A stretch of 64,000 bases of DNA, taken from the NCBI RefSeq assembly GCF_023273895.1, contig NZ_CP096883.1, positions 4,526,001-4,590,000 of the forward strand, given 5' to 3'. Under the pieces are notes generated by a model. That model did no database searches and had not been told where the DNA came from. It saw only the letters and a list, made by a program, of their open reading frames with translations. A program made the position numbers and the translations under genes. The stretch's first letter is position 1. The number at the start of each line of letters is the position of its first letter. This DNA is from Sphingobacterium sp. PCS056. GTDB taxonomy: Bacteria > Bacteroidota > Bacteroidia > Sphingobacteriales > Sphingobacteriaceae. Of this stretch, positions 45,895 to 55,307 are shown in pieces.

Positions 45895-47478
45895 TTAGTG
45901 TAAACTTGAAGTATCGACCTTATTTTTACCTTGTTTGATCATCAATACAAAGGGCACACAGACTATAAATAATAATCCGATATACAAAAATACATCCATA
46001 TAAGATAAGACTGTTGCTTGTTTCATCACCGACCCCTCTAGTAATTGGTATGCCTTTGCCAAAGCTTCATTAGGAGTGAATCCTTTTGCCACAAAACTGG
46101 CCTGTAGCTGATTGATTCTTTGTTGCACTTCAAAATTAGTTGGATCAAGATGTGCAATTAGATTGACGCGGTGACTTTGTGTAAACCTGGAGATAAAAGT
46201 AGTAATCAATGCAATACCAAATGAACCACCCAACTGGCGCATCATACCTGTAAAAGCAGCACCTTCACCAATACTTTTCCCTGATAGGGTCGATAGTGAT
46301 AAAGTCATCACGGGCACGAATAATAAACCGAGCCCCACTCCTCTAAAGATCAAAGGCCAAAACATATGTTCAGCACCTGTATCATTGGTCAAGCGACTGT
46401 ACATTACGAATGAAAAACCAAAGAAAACACAAAGTCCTAGGGCCACCATGTATTTCTGGGGAACACCATTTTGAATCATCTTCCCTATGAAAGGCATCAT
46501 AAACCCCGTCATGAGGGAGCTTGGGATCAGGAGTAATCCTGCATCCGTAGCCGTCCAACCTAAAATCGATTGGGTGTAAATGGGAATGACAAACGTCGAT
46601 CCAAATAAGCCAAAGCCCAAAATGAAACTCATTACGACACCCACTTGCAAGTTTTTATCCTTTAAAACCCGGAGATTAACAATAGGCCTGTCATAAGTCA
46701 ACTCCCGCCACACGAAAAAGAGCAATCCCAAAACAGAAGTAATGGATAAGACAACGATAGTCCTATTAGAAAACCAATCATCCTGCTGTCCATGTTCAAG
46801 TACATATTGTAGCGAACCGATAAACATGATAAGGAAAATCATACCCCACCAATCAACATCTTTAGCTGCCTGTTTTTCTCCATATTTTGGACTCTTAACA
46901 AATGAAAGCGTTAAAAGAACAGCAATAATACCTAAAGGTACATTGATGTAGAAAATATAAGGCCAAGAAAAATGATCTACGATGTAACCACCTAGCGGTG
47001 GACCTAAAGTGGGTCCCACGATAACTCCCATCCCGTAAATAGCTTGTGCCATACTCCTTTTAGCCGGCGGATAACTTTCTGTAATAATAGTCTGAGCGGT
47101 GACTAACAAAGCTCCTCCACCCATACCTTGTATAAATCTAAAAAATACAAGTTCCCAAATATTAGTCGAGTTACCACATAAAAAAGAAGCAACCGTAAAA
47201 ATGATAATGGAAGCAGCAAAATAATTTTTGCGACCAAACTGTTGCGATAGCCAACTTGTCATGGGAATCACGATAACATTTGCGATCGCATATGCCGTTA
47301 TCACCCAAGCGATATCCGTCAATGTGGCACCTAATGTTCCTTTCATATCATTGAGAGCAACATTGACAATCGTAGTATCTACAATCTCCAATAAAGCACA
47401 TAAAACGGCTATAATGGTAATGATTACACGTCGATACCCATATTCAATGAGGCTATCTTGATCAAGTGTAGCTGTCAT
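45895..47478 (-). CDS. EmrB-type MFS multidrug exporter (DHA2, 14 TM)
   Basis: A 527-residue inner-membrane drug:proton antiporter with 14 hydrophobic segments. Canonical motifs are visible: ALLEIVDTTIVNVALNDM in TM1 (motif D1), SWLSQQFGRKNYF (motif A), FFRFIQGMGGG (motif B) and GVIVGPTLGPPLGGYIVDH (motif C, which marks exporters). It is the last gene of tetR-tolC-emrA-emrB, 4 nt after emrA. Substrates are likely hydrophobic drugs or detergents. Confidence 0.95.
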   Translation of the reverse strand: MTATLDQDSLIEYGYRRVIITIIAVLCALLEIVDTTIVNVALNDMKGTLGATLTDIAWVITAYAIANVIVIPMTSWLSQQFGRKNYFAASIIIFTVASFLCGNSTNIWELVFFRFIQGMGGGALLVTAQTIITESYPPAKRSMAQAIYGMGVIVGPTLGPPLGGYIVDHFSWPYIFYINVPLGIIAVLLTLSFVKSPKYGEKQAAKDVDWWGMIFLIMFIGSLQYVLEHGQQDDWFSNRTIVVLSITSVLGLLFFVWRELTYDRPIVNLRVLKDKNLQVGVVMSFILGFGLFGSTFVIPIYTQSILGWTATDAGLLLIPSSLMTGFMMPFIGKMIQNGVPQKYMVALGLCVFFGFSFVMYSRLTNDTGAEHMFWPLIFRGVGLGLLFVPVMTLSLSTLSGKSIGEGAAFTGMMRQLGGSFGIALITTFISRFTQSHRVNLIAHLDPTNFEVQQRINQLQASFVAKGFTPNEALAKAYQLLEGSVMKQATVLSYMDVFLYIGLLFIVCVPFVLMIKQGKNKVDTSSLH

Positions 47479-47482
47479 AATT

Positions 47483-48574
47483 TTATTTTAAATGAACGTC
47501 AACATCTGCATTCATCCCTGGACGCAATAAAGCAATATGATCTGCGGTGTTAGCTTTTGTAAGTAATATTTTCACAGGTAAACGTTGTACTGTTTTTACG
47601 AAATTGCCCGTTGCATTATCTGGAGGTAACAACGAAAACCGAGAACCTGTTGCTGGTGAAAATGAATTGACTTCACCCTCAAATTCAATATTGGGATAGG
47701 CATCAACGATGACTGATACTTTTTGCCCAATTCGAATATCATTCATTTGTGTTTCCTTAAAATTAGCAACGACCCAAGTTTCATGATTATCGACGATGTA
47801 AAATAAAGCAGCACCCGGATTAACCATTTGTCCTGGTCTAATTTTAACATTGGAAATCTGACCATCTGCAGAAGCAGTTACGACCGTATAAGAAAGATTC
47901 AACTTAGCGGCATCAACAGCAGCCCTCGCACGATCTATATTTGCTTGTGCTACGGCAGTTTGTTTACTTGCAACATTTGTTTTACTAAGTACCGCTTCAC
48001 GCTGCGAATTAGAAGCATTACGTTGCTGCTTCAAAATCTCCACCTGCTTCTCCGCTTCCAACTTAGTTGTTAGCGCTTGTTCATATTGCTGTTTTGTGAT
48101 CGAGTGATTGTTGTACAAGTTTGAATATCGGTTGAAATCATTTCGAGCTTGTTCTGCACGAATTTGAGCAACATCAATACTACCGATATTAGAGCGAACT
48201 GTGGCATCAGAGATTGCAACATTTGCAGAAGTAGCGTTTACATCTGCTTTTGATACCTCAAGCGAACCTTCTGCACCTAACAAAGCTGCTTCAGCCTCCT
48301 TTACTTTAATTAAATAATCTTGGGTATCTATTGTAAATAAAGTATCACCTTTTTTCACAATATCATTATCTTTCACATAGACCTGAGCAATATATCCCCC
48401 TACTTTTGGGATAATCGGATTCATATTCTTATCCACCTGTGCATCATCAGTAGTCTCATGCGATTGACTATGTATGTATTTATAACCTCCATACCCTCCT
48501 CCAACTAAGATAAGAGCAATAAGAATGAAGACAAATTTCTTATTTGATGGTTTCTTTTCTTCTTGATTTTCCAT
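47483..48574 (-). CDS. EmrA-type periplasmic adaptor
   Basis: A 363-residue HlyD-family adaptor with one N-terminal helix (KFVFILIALILVGGGYGGYKYI). The block TTDDAQVDKNMNPIIPKVGGYIAQVYVKD, a long Ala/Gln-rich coiled coil (about residues 85-215) and SPATGSRFSLLPPDNATGNFVK near 315-335 define the EmrA group. It lies 12 nt downstream of tolC and 4 nt upstream of emrB. It should link EmrB to the TolC channel encoded in the same operon. Confidence 0.94.
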   Translation of the reverse strand: MENQEEKKPSNKKFVFILIALILVGGGYGGYKYIHSQSHETTDDAQVDKNMNPIIPKVGGYIAQVYVKDNDIVKKGDTLFTIDTQDYLIKVKEAEAALLGAEGSLEVSKADVNATSANVAISDATVRSNIGSIDVAQIRAEQARNDFNRYSNLYNNHSITKQQYEQALTTKLEAEKQVEILKQQRNASNSQREAVLSKTNVASKQTAVAQANIDRARAAVDAAKLNLSYTVVTASADGQISNVKIRPGQMVNPGAALFYIVDNHETWVVANFKETQMNDIRIGQKVSVIVDAYPNIEFEGEVNSFSPATGSRFSLLPPDNATGNFVKTVQRLPVKILLTKANTADHIALLRPGMNADVDVHLK

Positions 48575-48586
48575 TGATATTTATAA

Positions 48587-49891
48587 TTATTTTGTTGTTA
48601 ATTGACCATTTACTAAAAGCAAATCATAATACTTTTCAACCGTATTAGCCTTTGAAATGGCTAAATTGATTTTTGATTGTAATTGCTGTACATCGGCTTC
48701 CAACAAATCATCGGTATCCGCTACCCCATTATCGTATTTATCTTTTACGATCCGATAGTTTTCATTTGCTTGATTGACGGCTTCTGTATATAACTGATTT
48801 TGAGAGATTGTTAAGTGATAATTTTCATTTGCTTGCTGTACTTGGACTCTAATTTTATCGTTCATCATCACAACATTTTCATCCACTTGATTTACTTGAT
48901 TGCGCGCAATGTTGACATTTTTCTTATTTTTATAAAGTGATCCGATATCATAAGATATTCCAACCCCAACATTCACAGCATTTTTAACAGTAATCAAATT
49001 ATGCACATCCAATGCAGCATACCCGCCTGTCAAAGCAATTTTTGGTAAAGCATTCGATTTTTCAATATTTACTCTATTCAAAGCAATATCATGTTGTGCT
49101 TGAAGCGCTTTCAATTCATTTCTATTGGTTAATGCGGTAGTGGCGTCTGAAATATCTGCTATTATTGGTGCTTCATCCAAATTGATAGCAGGGACTTTAG
49201 TTGCTTCATCCAATTTCAAGAAATTAACCAACTGATAATTTAAAACAGTAGCGTTCTTTTGCGCTTCCTGCAAAGCAACTTTGTAATTCGACAATTGCAA
49301 TTCCGCTTTTAAAAGATCATTGCGCGGAATAATACCATTTGCTTCCATTGCCTTAAAATCGGCAACACGCTGTTCAGATCTTTTGATATTTTCTTCCATC
49401 AAAAGTGCTGTTTGCTGCGCCTTATATAAGTTGATATACAAATTGATGCCCTGCTCAGCCAATTGATCCTTCAAGGCTAGTGCAGAAAACTCCTCGGCTT
49501 TGACAGCATTGCTAGCCGCTGCAATACTATTTTTGATCTTACCCCCTGTATAGATCGGCATACTGACCGAAGCTTGACCAAGTAACAGTTGATTTGCCTT
49601 AATACTCATGGGATCTGAAGACGACGACATCGGAATCTGGAATTTGACATCCGGAGAAGTCATCGCTAAGTATTGTCCACTTAACTTAGCGTCTGGAAGT
49701 AAGGTATTCTTTGAAGCCTCCAATTCCAATTTTTTACCTGTGATTTTTGTTTCTGAAGCTTTTGCTTCTAAACTTTGTGTCTGCGCAAGATGAATAACCT
49801 CTTGCAAAGTAAGGGGAGTACTTTGCTGTGCAAATGCTACGCCTTGTAGACAGAAAAGTAAAAGTGTAAACTTTCCTATTTTAGTATTCAT
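48587..49891 (-). CDS. TolC-family outer-membrane channel of the second EmrAB operon
   Basis: A 434-residue outer-membrane efflux protein. Signal peptide to VAFAQQ, then LTLQEVIHLAQTQSLEAKASE, the usual start of the OEP domain, and two repeats with helical hairpins; a VGVGISYDIGSLYKNKKNV strand near residue 305 marks the second half. The start codon lies 11 nt inside the end of tetR, so the two genes are translationally coupled. Partner of the EmrA/EmrB pair downstream. Confidence 0.93.
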   Translation of the reverse strand: MNTKIGKFTLLLFCLQGVAFAQQSTPLTLQEVIHLAQTQSLEAKASETKITGKKLELEASKNTLLPDAKLSGQYLAMTSPDVKFQIPMSSSSDPMSIKANQLLLGQASVSMPIYTGGKIKNSIAAASNAVKAEEFSALALKDQLAEQGINLYINLYKAQQTALLMEENIKRSEQRVADFKAMEANGIIPRNDLLKAELQLSNYKVALQEAQKNATVLNYQLVNFLKLDEATKVPAINLDEAPIIADISDATTALTNRNELKALQAQHDIALNRVNIEKSNALPKIALTGGYAALDVHNLITVKNAVNVGVGISYDIGSLYKNKKNVNIARNQVNQVDENVVMMNDKIRVQVQQANENYHLTISQNQLYTEAVNQANENYRIVKDKYDNGVADTDDLLEADVQQLQSKINLAISKANTVEKYYDLLLVNGQLTTK

Positions 49892-50498
49892 ATGTTAATA
49901 AAGCTTTAATCGTTCTTTGTAAATGCGTTACTAAAGTAGATTCCATATATTCACTATACTCCTCATCTGTAGTAATATTTAATTCTGATTTTAAAAATGA
50001 TCGATTCATCTGGAAATTCATAAAAGTACCCATCATCGTTGCATGTATCAGGATAGGATCATTACCTGAACGAAACTCACCTGTATCCACGCCTTTTTGA
50101 ATAATACTCGAGATAACATGTAAATTATGAACCTTCAAATTCTTGTAAGAATCAGAAAGCATCAGTCTTTTCTTTACGCCCGCTTCTATAGCAATGATCT
50201 GATAAATCGCTAAACTGGAATTCATATATTTAATATATGAGCTCACCATTTCATCCAATATCTCCATGACAGGAATCGTCAACTGCAAAATACTTTCATC
50301 CATTTTGAATTTTTCAACCCGGTAATCAAAAAGATCATCTAGCAATTTGTCTTTAGATCCAAAGTAATAATTGATCATAGCAACATTAACCTGAGCTTCA
50401 TGTGCAATATCACGGACAGAGGTACCATCAAAACCATTTATTGAAAAAAGCTTTTCTGCTACATGCAATATCTCTAACTGTTTCTCACTAAAATCCAT
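49881..50498 (-). CDS. TetR-family repressor of the efflux operon
   Basis: A 205-residue DNA-binding regulator. The N-terminal helix-turn-helix (about residues 9-52) contains FSINGFDGTSVRDIAHEAQVNVAMINYYFGSKDKLL, a textbook TetR motif. The C-terminal domain (about 70-205) is the ligand-binding and dimerisation part. It heads the tetR-tolC-emrA-emrB operon and overlaps tolC by 11 nt. Two palindromic boxes in its promoter (50528-50560) are the obvious autoregulatory operators, so a ligand, probably the exported compound, should release the whole operon. Confidence 0.94.
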   Translation of the reverse strand: MDFSEKQLEILHVAEKLFSINGFDGTSVRDIAHEAQVNVAMINYYFGSKDKLLDDLFDYRVEKFKMDESILQLTIPVMEILDEMVSSYIKYMNSSLAIYQIIAIEAGVKKRLMLSDSYKNLKVHNLHVISSIIQKGVDTGEFRSGNDPILIHATMMGTFMNFQMNRSFLKSELNITTDEEYSEYMESTLVTHLQRTIKALLTYEY

Positions 50499-50522
50499 TT
50501 TTTCTTTTTTTTAAACCGTGTG

Positions 50523-50553
50523 CAAATTTAAACAAGTGCTTAATTTAAACAAG
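50523..50553 (-). promoter_or_regulatory. Promoter of the tetR-tolC-emrA-emrB operon
   Basis: On the minus strand CTTG (50553-50550), a 19-nt spacer and TAAATTTG (50530-50523) fit the Bacteroidota consensus with one mismatch. Predicted leader about 20 nt before the ATG at 50498. The operator boxes overlap the -7 and -33 regions. Confidence 0.65.
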
Positions 50554-50560
50554 CGTTTAA
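50528..50560. promoter_or_regulatory. Two tandem TetR operator boxes
   Basis: TTAAACAAGTGCTTAA (50528-50543) and TTAAACAAGCGTTTAA (50545-50560) repeat with a 17-nt period, and the second is a near-perfect palindrome (TTAAAC-N4-GTTTAA). A third half copy (AATTTAAA) begins at 50559. They cover the -33 and -7 boxes, so the repressor would block the polymerase directly. Confidence 0.7.
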
Positions 50561-50642
50561 TTTAAATATTACAAAAAGATAACATTACATGCAAATAACT
50601 GAAAACAAGGACACTAAACACACTTAACACTGCCATAATAAC

Positions 50643-50683
50643 AAAAAAAACCTATCTCAAAATAATTGAGATAGGCTTTTTTA
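50643..50683 (-). terminator. Terminator of holA
   Basis: CCTATCTCAA pairs with TTGAGATAGG around a 5-nt loop with an A-run on the left (T-run on the minus strand). It lies about 45 nt beyond the holA stop and ahead of the tetR promoter. Confidence 0.75.
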
Positions 50684-50728
50684 CAGTTAATCTTTATATT
50701 TTTCTCTCTTTCGAAAGAAGTGATTATG

Positions 50729-51730
50729 TTAGTTAAGTATTGTAAATATCAATTCCGTCAATATATCCTTAGTATTCGTATTACTTCCGATATTCATTCC
50801 CTTAGATTTTAGATCAGCATCTTTCAAAGCTGCAATAATGGCAAATGTTTTCCTACGATTATAGTTGCGGGCAGCAAGTTCATATTCTTTCAGAAAAAAT
50901 GGATGCACCCCAAGCTCCTTTGCTGCTGTACTTTTGTCAACAATATAATGATACTTTAATATCTTAGTAAAATACCCTGCAATAGTACCCAGGACTAAAA
51001 CCAATGGATTGCTTTTAGGGTTTGCTGCGAAATAATCAACAATTTGATAAGCCTTGAATGCGTTTCTTTTGGCTAAGGCAGTATTCAGTTCAAAGACATT
51101 AAAATCTTTAGAAATACCAATATTTTGTTCAATATCAGAAACAACGATCTCCCTTTCTTTCGGGACATTGAGCATCAGTTTATTTAACTCATTGACAATT
51201 TTAGAAAGTTCTGTACCTAAATATTCCGAAAGCAATGCAGCAGCTTGGGGGTGGATATTCCATCCCTGTTCTTTGATAAAGGAAATAACCCAACTGGCTA
51301 CCTTATCATCATAAAGTTTATTAGATTCAACAACAAGACCTTTTTTTTCAATGGCCTTATACAGTTTTTTACGTTTATCAAACTTCCCATATTTATAATC
51401 AAATACCAATACAGTAGATGCTGTACACTGTTCTACATACTTCAGCAAAAGTTCGTCATCTTTCCATTTCAGATCCTGCGCCTCTTTAATAATGATCAGT
51501 TGATGGTCACTCATCATGGGATAGCGCTTAGCTGCACTAACAATAGTTGAAAAATCAGTATCTTTTCCATATAATACGGTTTGATCAAAACCTTTTTGAG
51601 CATCATTAAGAACAGTATGCTCCAAAGCATCACTGATGACATCAATAAAATAACTTTCCTCACCGTGTAGTAGGTACACAGGTTGAAATTTACGTTTTTT
51701 AATGTCTGTTAAAATAGGGCTGATATTCAT
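50729..51730 (-). CDS. holA: DNA polymerase III subunit delta
   Basis: The clamp-loader delta subunit, 333 residues, which opens the beta clamp during replication. It shows the family's start with FQPVYLLHGEESYFIDVISDAL, then the delta-specific LVFDYKYGKFDKRKKLYKAI and NELNKLMLN blocks and a C-terminal region with GTIAGYFTKILKYH. The N-terminal AAA-like fold has no Walker A, as expected for delta. Divergent from the HsdR_N gene, 103 nt apart, an arrangement I recall from other Bacteroidota. Confidence 0.93.
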   Translation of the reverse strand: MNISPILTDIKKRKFQPVYLLHGEESYFIDVISDALEHTVLNDAQKGFDQTVLYGKDTDFSTIVSAAKRYPMMSDHQLIIIKEAQDLKWKDDELLLKYVEQCTASTVLVFDYKYGKFDKRKKLYKAIEKKGLVVESNKLYDDKVASWVISFIKEQGWNIHPQAAALLSEYLGTELSKIVNELNKLMLNVPKEREIVVSDIEQNIGISKDFNVFELNTALAKRNAFKAYQIVDYFAANPKSNPLVLVLGTIAGYFTKILKYHYIVDKSTAAKELGVHPFFLKEYELAARNYNRRKTFAIIAALKDADLKSKGMNIGSNTNTKDILTELIFTILN

Positions 51731-51821
51731 GATGCCCCTAAATTACAACTAAATTGATGAACAGTAAAATTTGTCATGTGGAATCCGCTTTTAACGTTAT
51801 TAGGTGTAAAACAAAAATTAG

Positions 51822-51829
51822 TATATTTG
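51822..51829 (+). promoter_or_regulatory. -7 box abutting the HsdR_N start codon
   Basis: TATATTTG matches TAnnTTTG fully and ends 4 nt before the ATG at 51834, predicting a transcript with no leader. No TTTG at the -33 distance. Confidence 0.45.
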
Positions 51830-51833
51830 CCAT

Positions 51834-52304
51834 ATGTTTAACCCCATTCCGTTAAATTTACCGCCATATCCAGCGAAGTTGACTAAAGAAAATGAAACGA
51901 TTTTCATTTTTGATGACCTGCGGAAAAAGAAACTTGTTTTAACACCTGAGGAATGGGTGCGTCAACATTGGATTCATTATCTTCACCTTAATAAAAAGTA
52001 TCCTAAATCCTTGATGAAAATTGAAGGTGGTTTAAAATTAAATGATCTTCAAAAACGGAGTGATCTATTGATCTACAATAATCGAGGTGAAAAAATAGTT
52101 TTAGCGGAATTTAAAGCTCCACACATTAAAATTACACAAGCGACCTTCGAACAGATCGCCAATTACAATTCTATCCATAAAATTCCGTTACTATTAGTAA
52201 GCAATGGATTAGAGCATTACTATTGTAAGATTGATTTTCAAAATAGCTCATTCCTATTTATAGAAGAGCTCCCTAGTTACGATCAACTTTTAATAGAATT
52301 GTAA
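51834..52304 (+). CDS. Stand-alone type I restriction HsdR N-terminal-like nuclease domain
   Basis: A 156-residue cytoplasmic protein equal to the HSDR_N domain alone. The PD-(D/E)xK-type core is visible as LQKRSDLLIYNNRGEKIVLAEFKAP (Asp near 77, Glu-x-Lys near 92-94), preceded by LTPEEWVRQHWIHYL. No hsdM or hsdS gene is nearby and no ATPase is fused, so it is not a type I restriction subunit. Family members of this size occur next to holA in related bacteria, suggesting a housekeeping role in DNA processing. Function unproven. Confidence 0.82.
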   Translation: MFNPIPLNLPPYPAKLTKENETIFIFDDLRKKKLVLTPEEWVRQHWIHYLHLNKKYPKSLMKIEGGLKLNDLQKRSDLLIYNNRGEKIVLAEFKAPHIKITQATFEQIANYNSIHKIPLLLVSNGLEHYYCKIDFQNSSFLFIEELPSYDQLLIEL

Positions 52305-52368
52305 CTCAGATGTAAAACAAATCGTGCAGAGTATTTATTATTTAAAATATAGTTTTATATTAGTCTTA

Positions 52369-52376
52369 TAAATTTG
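52369..52376 (+). promoter_or_regulatory. -7 box of clpP
   Basis: TAAATTTG matches TAnnTTTG fully, with a predicted leader of about 8 nt. No TTTG at the -33 distance. Confidence 0.45.
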
Positions 52377-52389
52377 AATCACAAAGAAT

Positions 52390-53091
52390 ATGAATATAGA
52401 TAAAAACGAATTCAGAAAATATGCCATTAAGCATCATAGAATTGGAAGTCAACATGTTGATGGTTTTATAGCACGCGCACAAGTAAATACACCTACAAAT
52501 TTGACTCCATACATTGTAGAAGAGCGTCAATTAAATGTAGCTCAAATGGATGTGTTCTCACGTTTGATGATGGATCGTATTATTTTCTTAGGTGATGGTA
52601 TTAACGATCAAGTAGCAAATATCATTCAGGCACAATTGTTGTTTTTACAATCAACAGATGCACAACGTGATATTCAGATCTACATCAATTCACCAGGTGG
52701 TAGTGTATACGCTGGTTTAGGGATTTATGATACGATGCAATATATTGCACCAGATGTAGCGACAATCTGTACAGGAATTGCTGCTTCTATGGGTGCTGTA
52801 TTATTAGTTGCTGGTGCAAAAGGAAAGCGCGCTGCATTGAGACACTCACGTGTCATGATCCACCAACCTTCAGGCGGAGCTCAGGGTGTTGCTTCAGATA
52901 TGGAAATCAATCTACGTGAAATGATGAAATTAAAAGAAGAGCTTTACACCATCATTGCTGATCACTCTGGACAGACTTATGAATGGGTAGAAAGATCTTC
53001 TGACCGCGATTATTGGATGAAAGCTTCTGAAGCAAAAGACTTTGGAATGATTGATGAGATTTTACTTCCTAAAAAGGAGATTATTAAATAG
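52390..53091 (+). CDS. clpP: ATP-dependent Clp protease proteolytic subunit
   Basis: The serine peptidase that forms the ClpXP chamber, 233 residues. The catalytic Ser is S133 in [14 protein letters not shown] and the His is H158 in [13 protein letters not shown]; the Asp lies further on near [15 protein letters not shown]. The N-terminal 30 residues are longer than in E. coli ClpP (possible processed propeptide). clpX follows after only 2 nt, so the two are one operon; the promoter lies just upstream at 52369-52376. Confidence 0.97.
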   Translation: MNIDKNEFRKYAIKHHRIGSQHVDGFIARAQVNTPTNLTPYIVEERQLNVAQMDVFSRLMMDRIIFLGDGINDQVANIIQAQLLFLQSTDAQRDIQIYINSPGGSVYAGLGIYDTMQYIAPDVATICTGIAASMGAVLLVAGAKGKRAALRHSRVMIHQPSGGAQGVASDMEINLREMMKLKEELYTIIADHSGQTYEWVERSSDRDYWMKASEAKDFGMIDEILLPKKEIIK

Positions 53092-53093
53092 TA

Positions 53094-54344
53094 ATGGCTA
53101 AAAATAATAACAGTGGTGTTCATTGTTCATTCTGCGGGATGAGTAAAAATGATGCCCAAATGCTTATCGCCGGAGATGGCGCTCACATCTGTGATCGTTG
53201 TATCAACCAAGCTGGCGAAATTCTAGCAGAAGAATTGAAACAGCGCAAGAGTAAAACATTACAAACTGCGTTAAAGTTAATTCGTCCGTTAGAAATAAAA
53301 GAACACTTAGATCAGTATGTGATCGGACAGGACGACGCTAAAAAAGTGATCTCTGTTGCTGTGTACAATCACTACAAACGGTTAAATCAAAAAGTTGATA
53401 AAGATGAAATCGAAATTGAAAAATCAAATTTGATTGTTGTAGGTGAAACGGGAACAGGTAAAACTTTATTGGCTAAAACGGTCGCTAAAATTTTAAATGT
53501 GCCTTTCAGCATCGTGGATGCGACAGTTTTGACAGAAGCTGGTTATGTAGGTGAGGATGTGGAAAGTATTTTGACCCGTTTACTCCAAGCTGCTGATTAT
53601 GATGTTGCTGCTGCTGAACGTGGAATCATTTATATTGATGAGATCGATAAAGTTGCACGCAAAAGTGATAATCCGTCGATCACTAGAGATGTTTCTGGAG
53701 AAGGTGTACAACAAGCGTTGTTGAAAATCTTAGAAGGCACAGTTGTTAATGTTCCGCCTCAAGGTGGACGTAAACACCCTGATCAAAAAATGATTGCTGT
53801 CAACACCAGCAATATTTTATTTATTTGTGGTGGTGCATTTGACGGTATTCAAAAGAAAATCGCCAATCGCCTACGGACACAGACAGTGGGTTATCGCATG
53901 AATGAGGATGATGCAGAGATTGATTTAAAAAATCTATATAAATACATCACCCCTCAGGATTTGAAAAGTTTTGGATTAATTCCAGAATTAATTGGAAGAT
54001 TACCTGTATTAACGTATTTAAATCCATTGGACAAAGAGACACTATTGAGTATCTTGACTGTACCTAAAAATGCGTTAATCAAACAGTACAGAAAATTATT
54101 TGAATACGAAGGAATTGAATTAATATTTGATGCTGAAGTTTACAACTTTATTGTAGATAAAGCAGATGAGTTTAAACTTGGAGCTCGTGGTTTAAGAAGT
54201 ATATGCGAGGCTATTATGCTCGACGCAATGTTTGAAATTCCTACTTCAAAGGAAAAGACCAATCAAAAAGAATTGCATATCACCTTAGAATATGCCATGA
54301 AAAAATTTGAAAAGTCGGACATCAAAAAATTGCAAGTCGCTTAA
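53094..54344 (+). CDS. clpX: ATP-dependent Clp protease ATP-binding subunit
   Basis: The AAA+ unfoldase of ClpXP, 416 residues. The N-terminal zinc-binding domain has Cys11, Cys14, Cys33 and Cys36. Walker A is GETGTGKT (about 117-124) and Walker B is IIYIDEIDK (about 178-186); the sensor region includes [13 protein letters not shown]. The ClpP-binding loop near residue 263 reads TVGYRM, where E. coli has IGF. Operon with clpP, ending at the hairpin 54343-54378. Confidence 0.97.
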   Translation: MAKNNNSGVHCSFCGMSKNDAQMLIAGDGAHICDRCINQAGEILAEELKQRKSKTLQTALKLIRPLEIKEHLDQYVIGQDDAKKVISVAVYNHYKRLNQKVDKDEIEIEKSNLIVVGETGTGKTLLAKTVAKILNVPFSIVDATVLTEAGYVGEDVESILTRLLQAADYDVAAAERGIIYIDEIDKVARKSDNPSITRDVSGEGVQQALLKILEGTVVNVPPQGGRKHPDQKMIAVNTSNILFICGGAFDGIQKKIANRLRTQTVGYRMNEDDAEIDLKNLYKYITPQDLKSFGLIPELIGRLPVLTYLNPLDKETLLSILTVPKNALIKQYRKLFEYEGIELIFDAEVYNFIVDKADEFKLGARGLRSICEAIMLDAMFEIPTSKEKTNQKELHITLEYAMKKFEKSDIKKLQVA

Positions 54345-54378
54345 AAAAATCCCTCGCTAATCGCGAGGGATTTTTTTT
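54343..54378 (+). terminator. Terminator of the clpPX operon
   Basis: AATCCCTCGC pairs with GCGAGGGATT around a 5-nt loop, flanked by A- and T-runs; it begins at the clpX stop codon. Confidence 0.88.
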
Positions 54379-54442
54379 AACCATATGAATTATTCAGACC
54401 GCTCTTCCTTCAATTGAGGTTAAATTATTAAATAGATGAATT

Positions 54443-55261
54443 ATGGCAAAAAGTAAAAAAAATGTTGATACCCCTATCACACCTGGTTTAAAATCTAAAG
54501 AAGAAATCGTTCACAACTGGTTGCCACGCTACACTGGAAGACCGCTGGAAGAATTTGGAGATTATATCTTATTAACCAATTTTTCAAAATATGTCACTAT
54601 TTTTTCAGAGATGCATGACGATGCGCCAATCTATGGAGAAGATAAACCAATGCAGAGTGTGACAGCAGGTGGTATTACAATTATAAATTTTGGTATGGGA
54701 AGCCCCATGGCGGCAACTGTAATGGATCTATTATCAGCGATCTCACCAAAGGCAGTCCTATTTTTAGGAAAAACTGGCGGATTGAAAAAGAAAATCGGTG
54801 TTGGAGAACTCATTTTGCCGATTGCAGCCATCCGAGGTGAAGGCACATCAAACGATTATTTCCCCGCAGAAGTACCGTCATTGCCATCCTTTGCTTTACA
54901 AAAAGCAATCTCAACGACTATTCGTGATCATTCCCGTGATTATTGGACAGGTACAGTATACACGACCAACAGAAGAGTCTGGGAACACGATAAAGACTTT
55001 AAAAAATATCTAAAGGCAATACGTGCTATGGCTGTGGATATGGAAACGGCAACTATTTTCAGTGTCGGATTTGCTAACAAGATTCCCACAGGTGCATTAT
55101 TACTAGTTTCCGATCAACCGATGATTCCTGAAGGTGTAAAAACAGCTAATAGTGATGTGAGTGTCACAGCTAAGTATGTGGATGCGCATATCAGTATTGG
55201 AATAGACGCACTTAAACAACTTAAAAATAATGGGTTGACTGTGAAACATTTGAAATTCTAA
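54443..55261 (+). CDS. amn: AMP nucleosidase
   Basis: Hydrolyses AMP to adenine and ribose 5-phosphate. The 272-residue length matches the short Bacteroidota-type enzyme, which lacks the long N-terminal domain of E. coli Amn. The phosphorylase-like core has FGMGSPMAATVMDLL, VLFLGKTGGLKK and AVDMETATIFSVGF, with the catalytic late Asp in LLVSDQPM. The neighbouring cystathionine beta-synthase promoter overlaps its 3' end. With apt (19.3-19.8 kb) it could regulate AMP levels. Confidence 0.94.
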   Translation: MAKSKKNVDTPITPGLKSKEEIVHNWLPRYTGRPLEEFGDYILLTNFSKYVTIFSEMHDDAPIYGEDKPMQSVTAGGITIINFGMGSPMAATVMDLLSAISPKAVLFLGKTGGLKKKIGVGELILPIAAIRGEGTSNDYFPAEVPSLPSFALQKAISTTIRDHSRDYWTGTVYTTNRRVWEHDKDFKKYLKAIRAMAVDMETATIFSVGFANKIPTGALLLVSDQPMIPEGVKTANSDVSVTAKYVDAHISIGIDALKQLKNNGLTVKHLKF

Positions 55262-55287
55262 GAAACAGACTATTTTTGGTATTTTTG
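55249..55287 (+). promoter_or_regulatory. Promoter of the cystathionine beta-synthase gene
   Basis: TTTG at 55249-55252 lies inside the end of amn; the boxes TATTTTTG at 55271-55278 (18-nt spacing) and 55280-55287 are both full TAnnTTTG matches. Two overlapping promoters are possible; the ATG is at 55308. Confidence 0.55.
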
Positions 55288-55307
55288 TACAAACAAACAG
55301 TAAATTT

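Noticed and set aside
51834-52304. A type I restriction-modification system
   Set aside because: Only the small N-terminal domain of HsdR is present; no motor domain, methylase or specificity subunit lies nearby.
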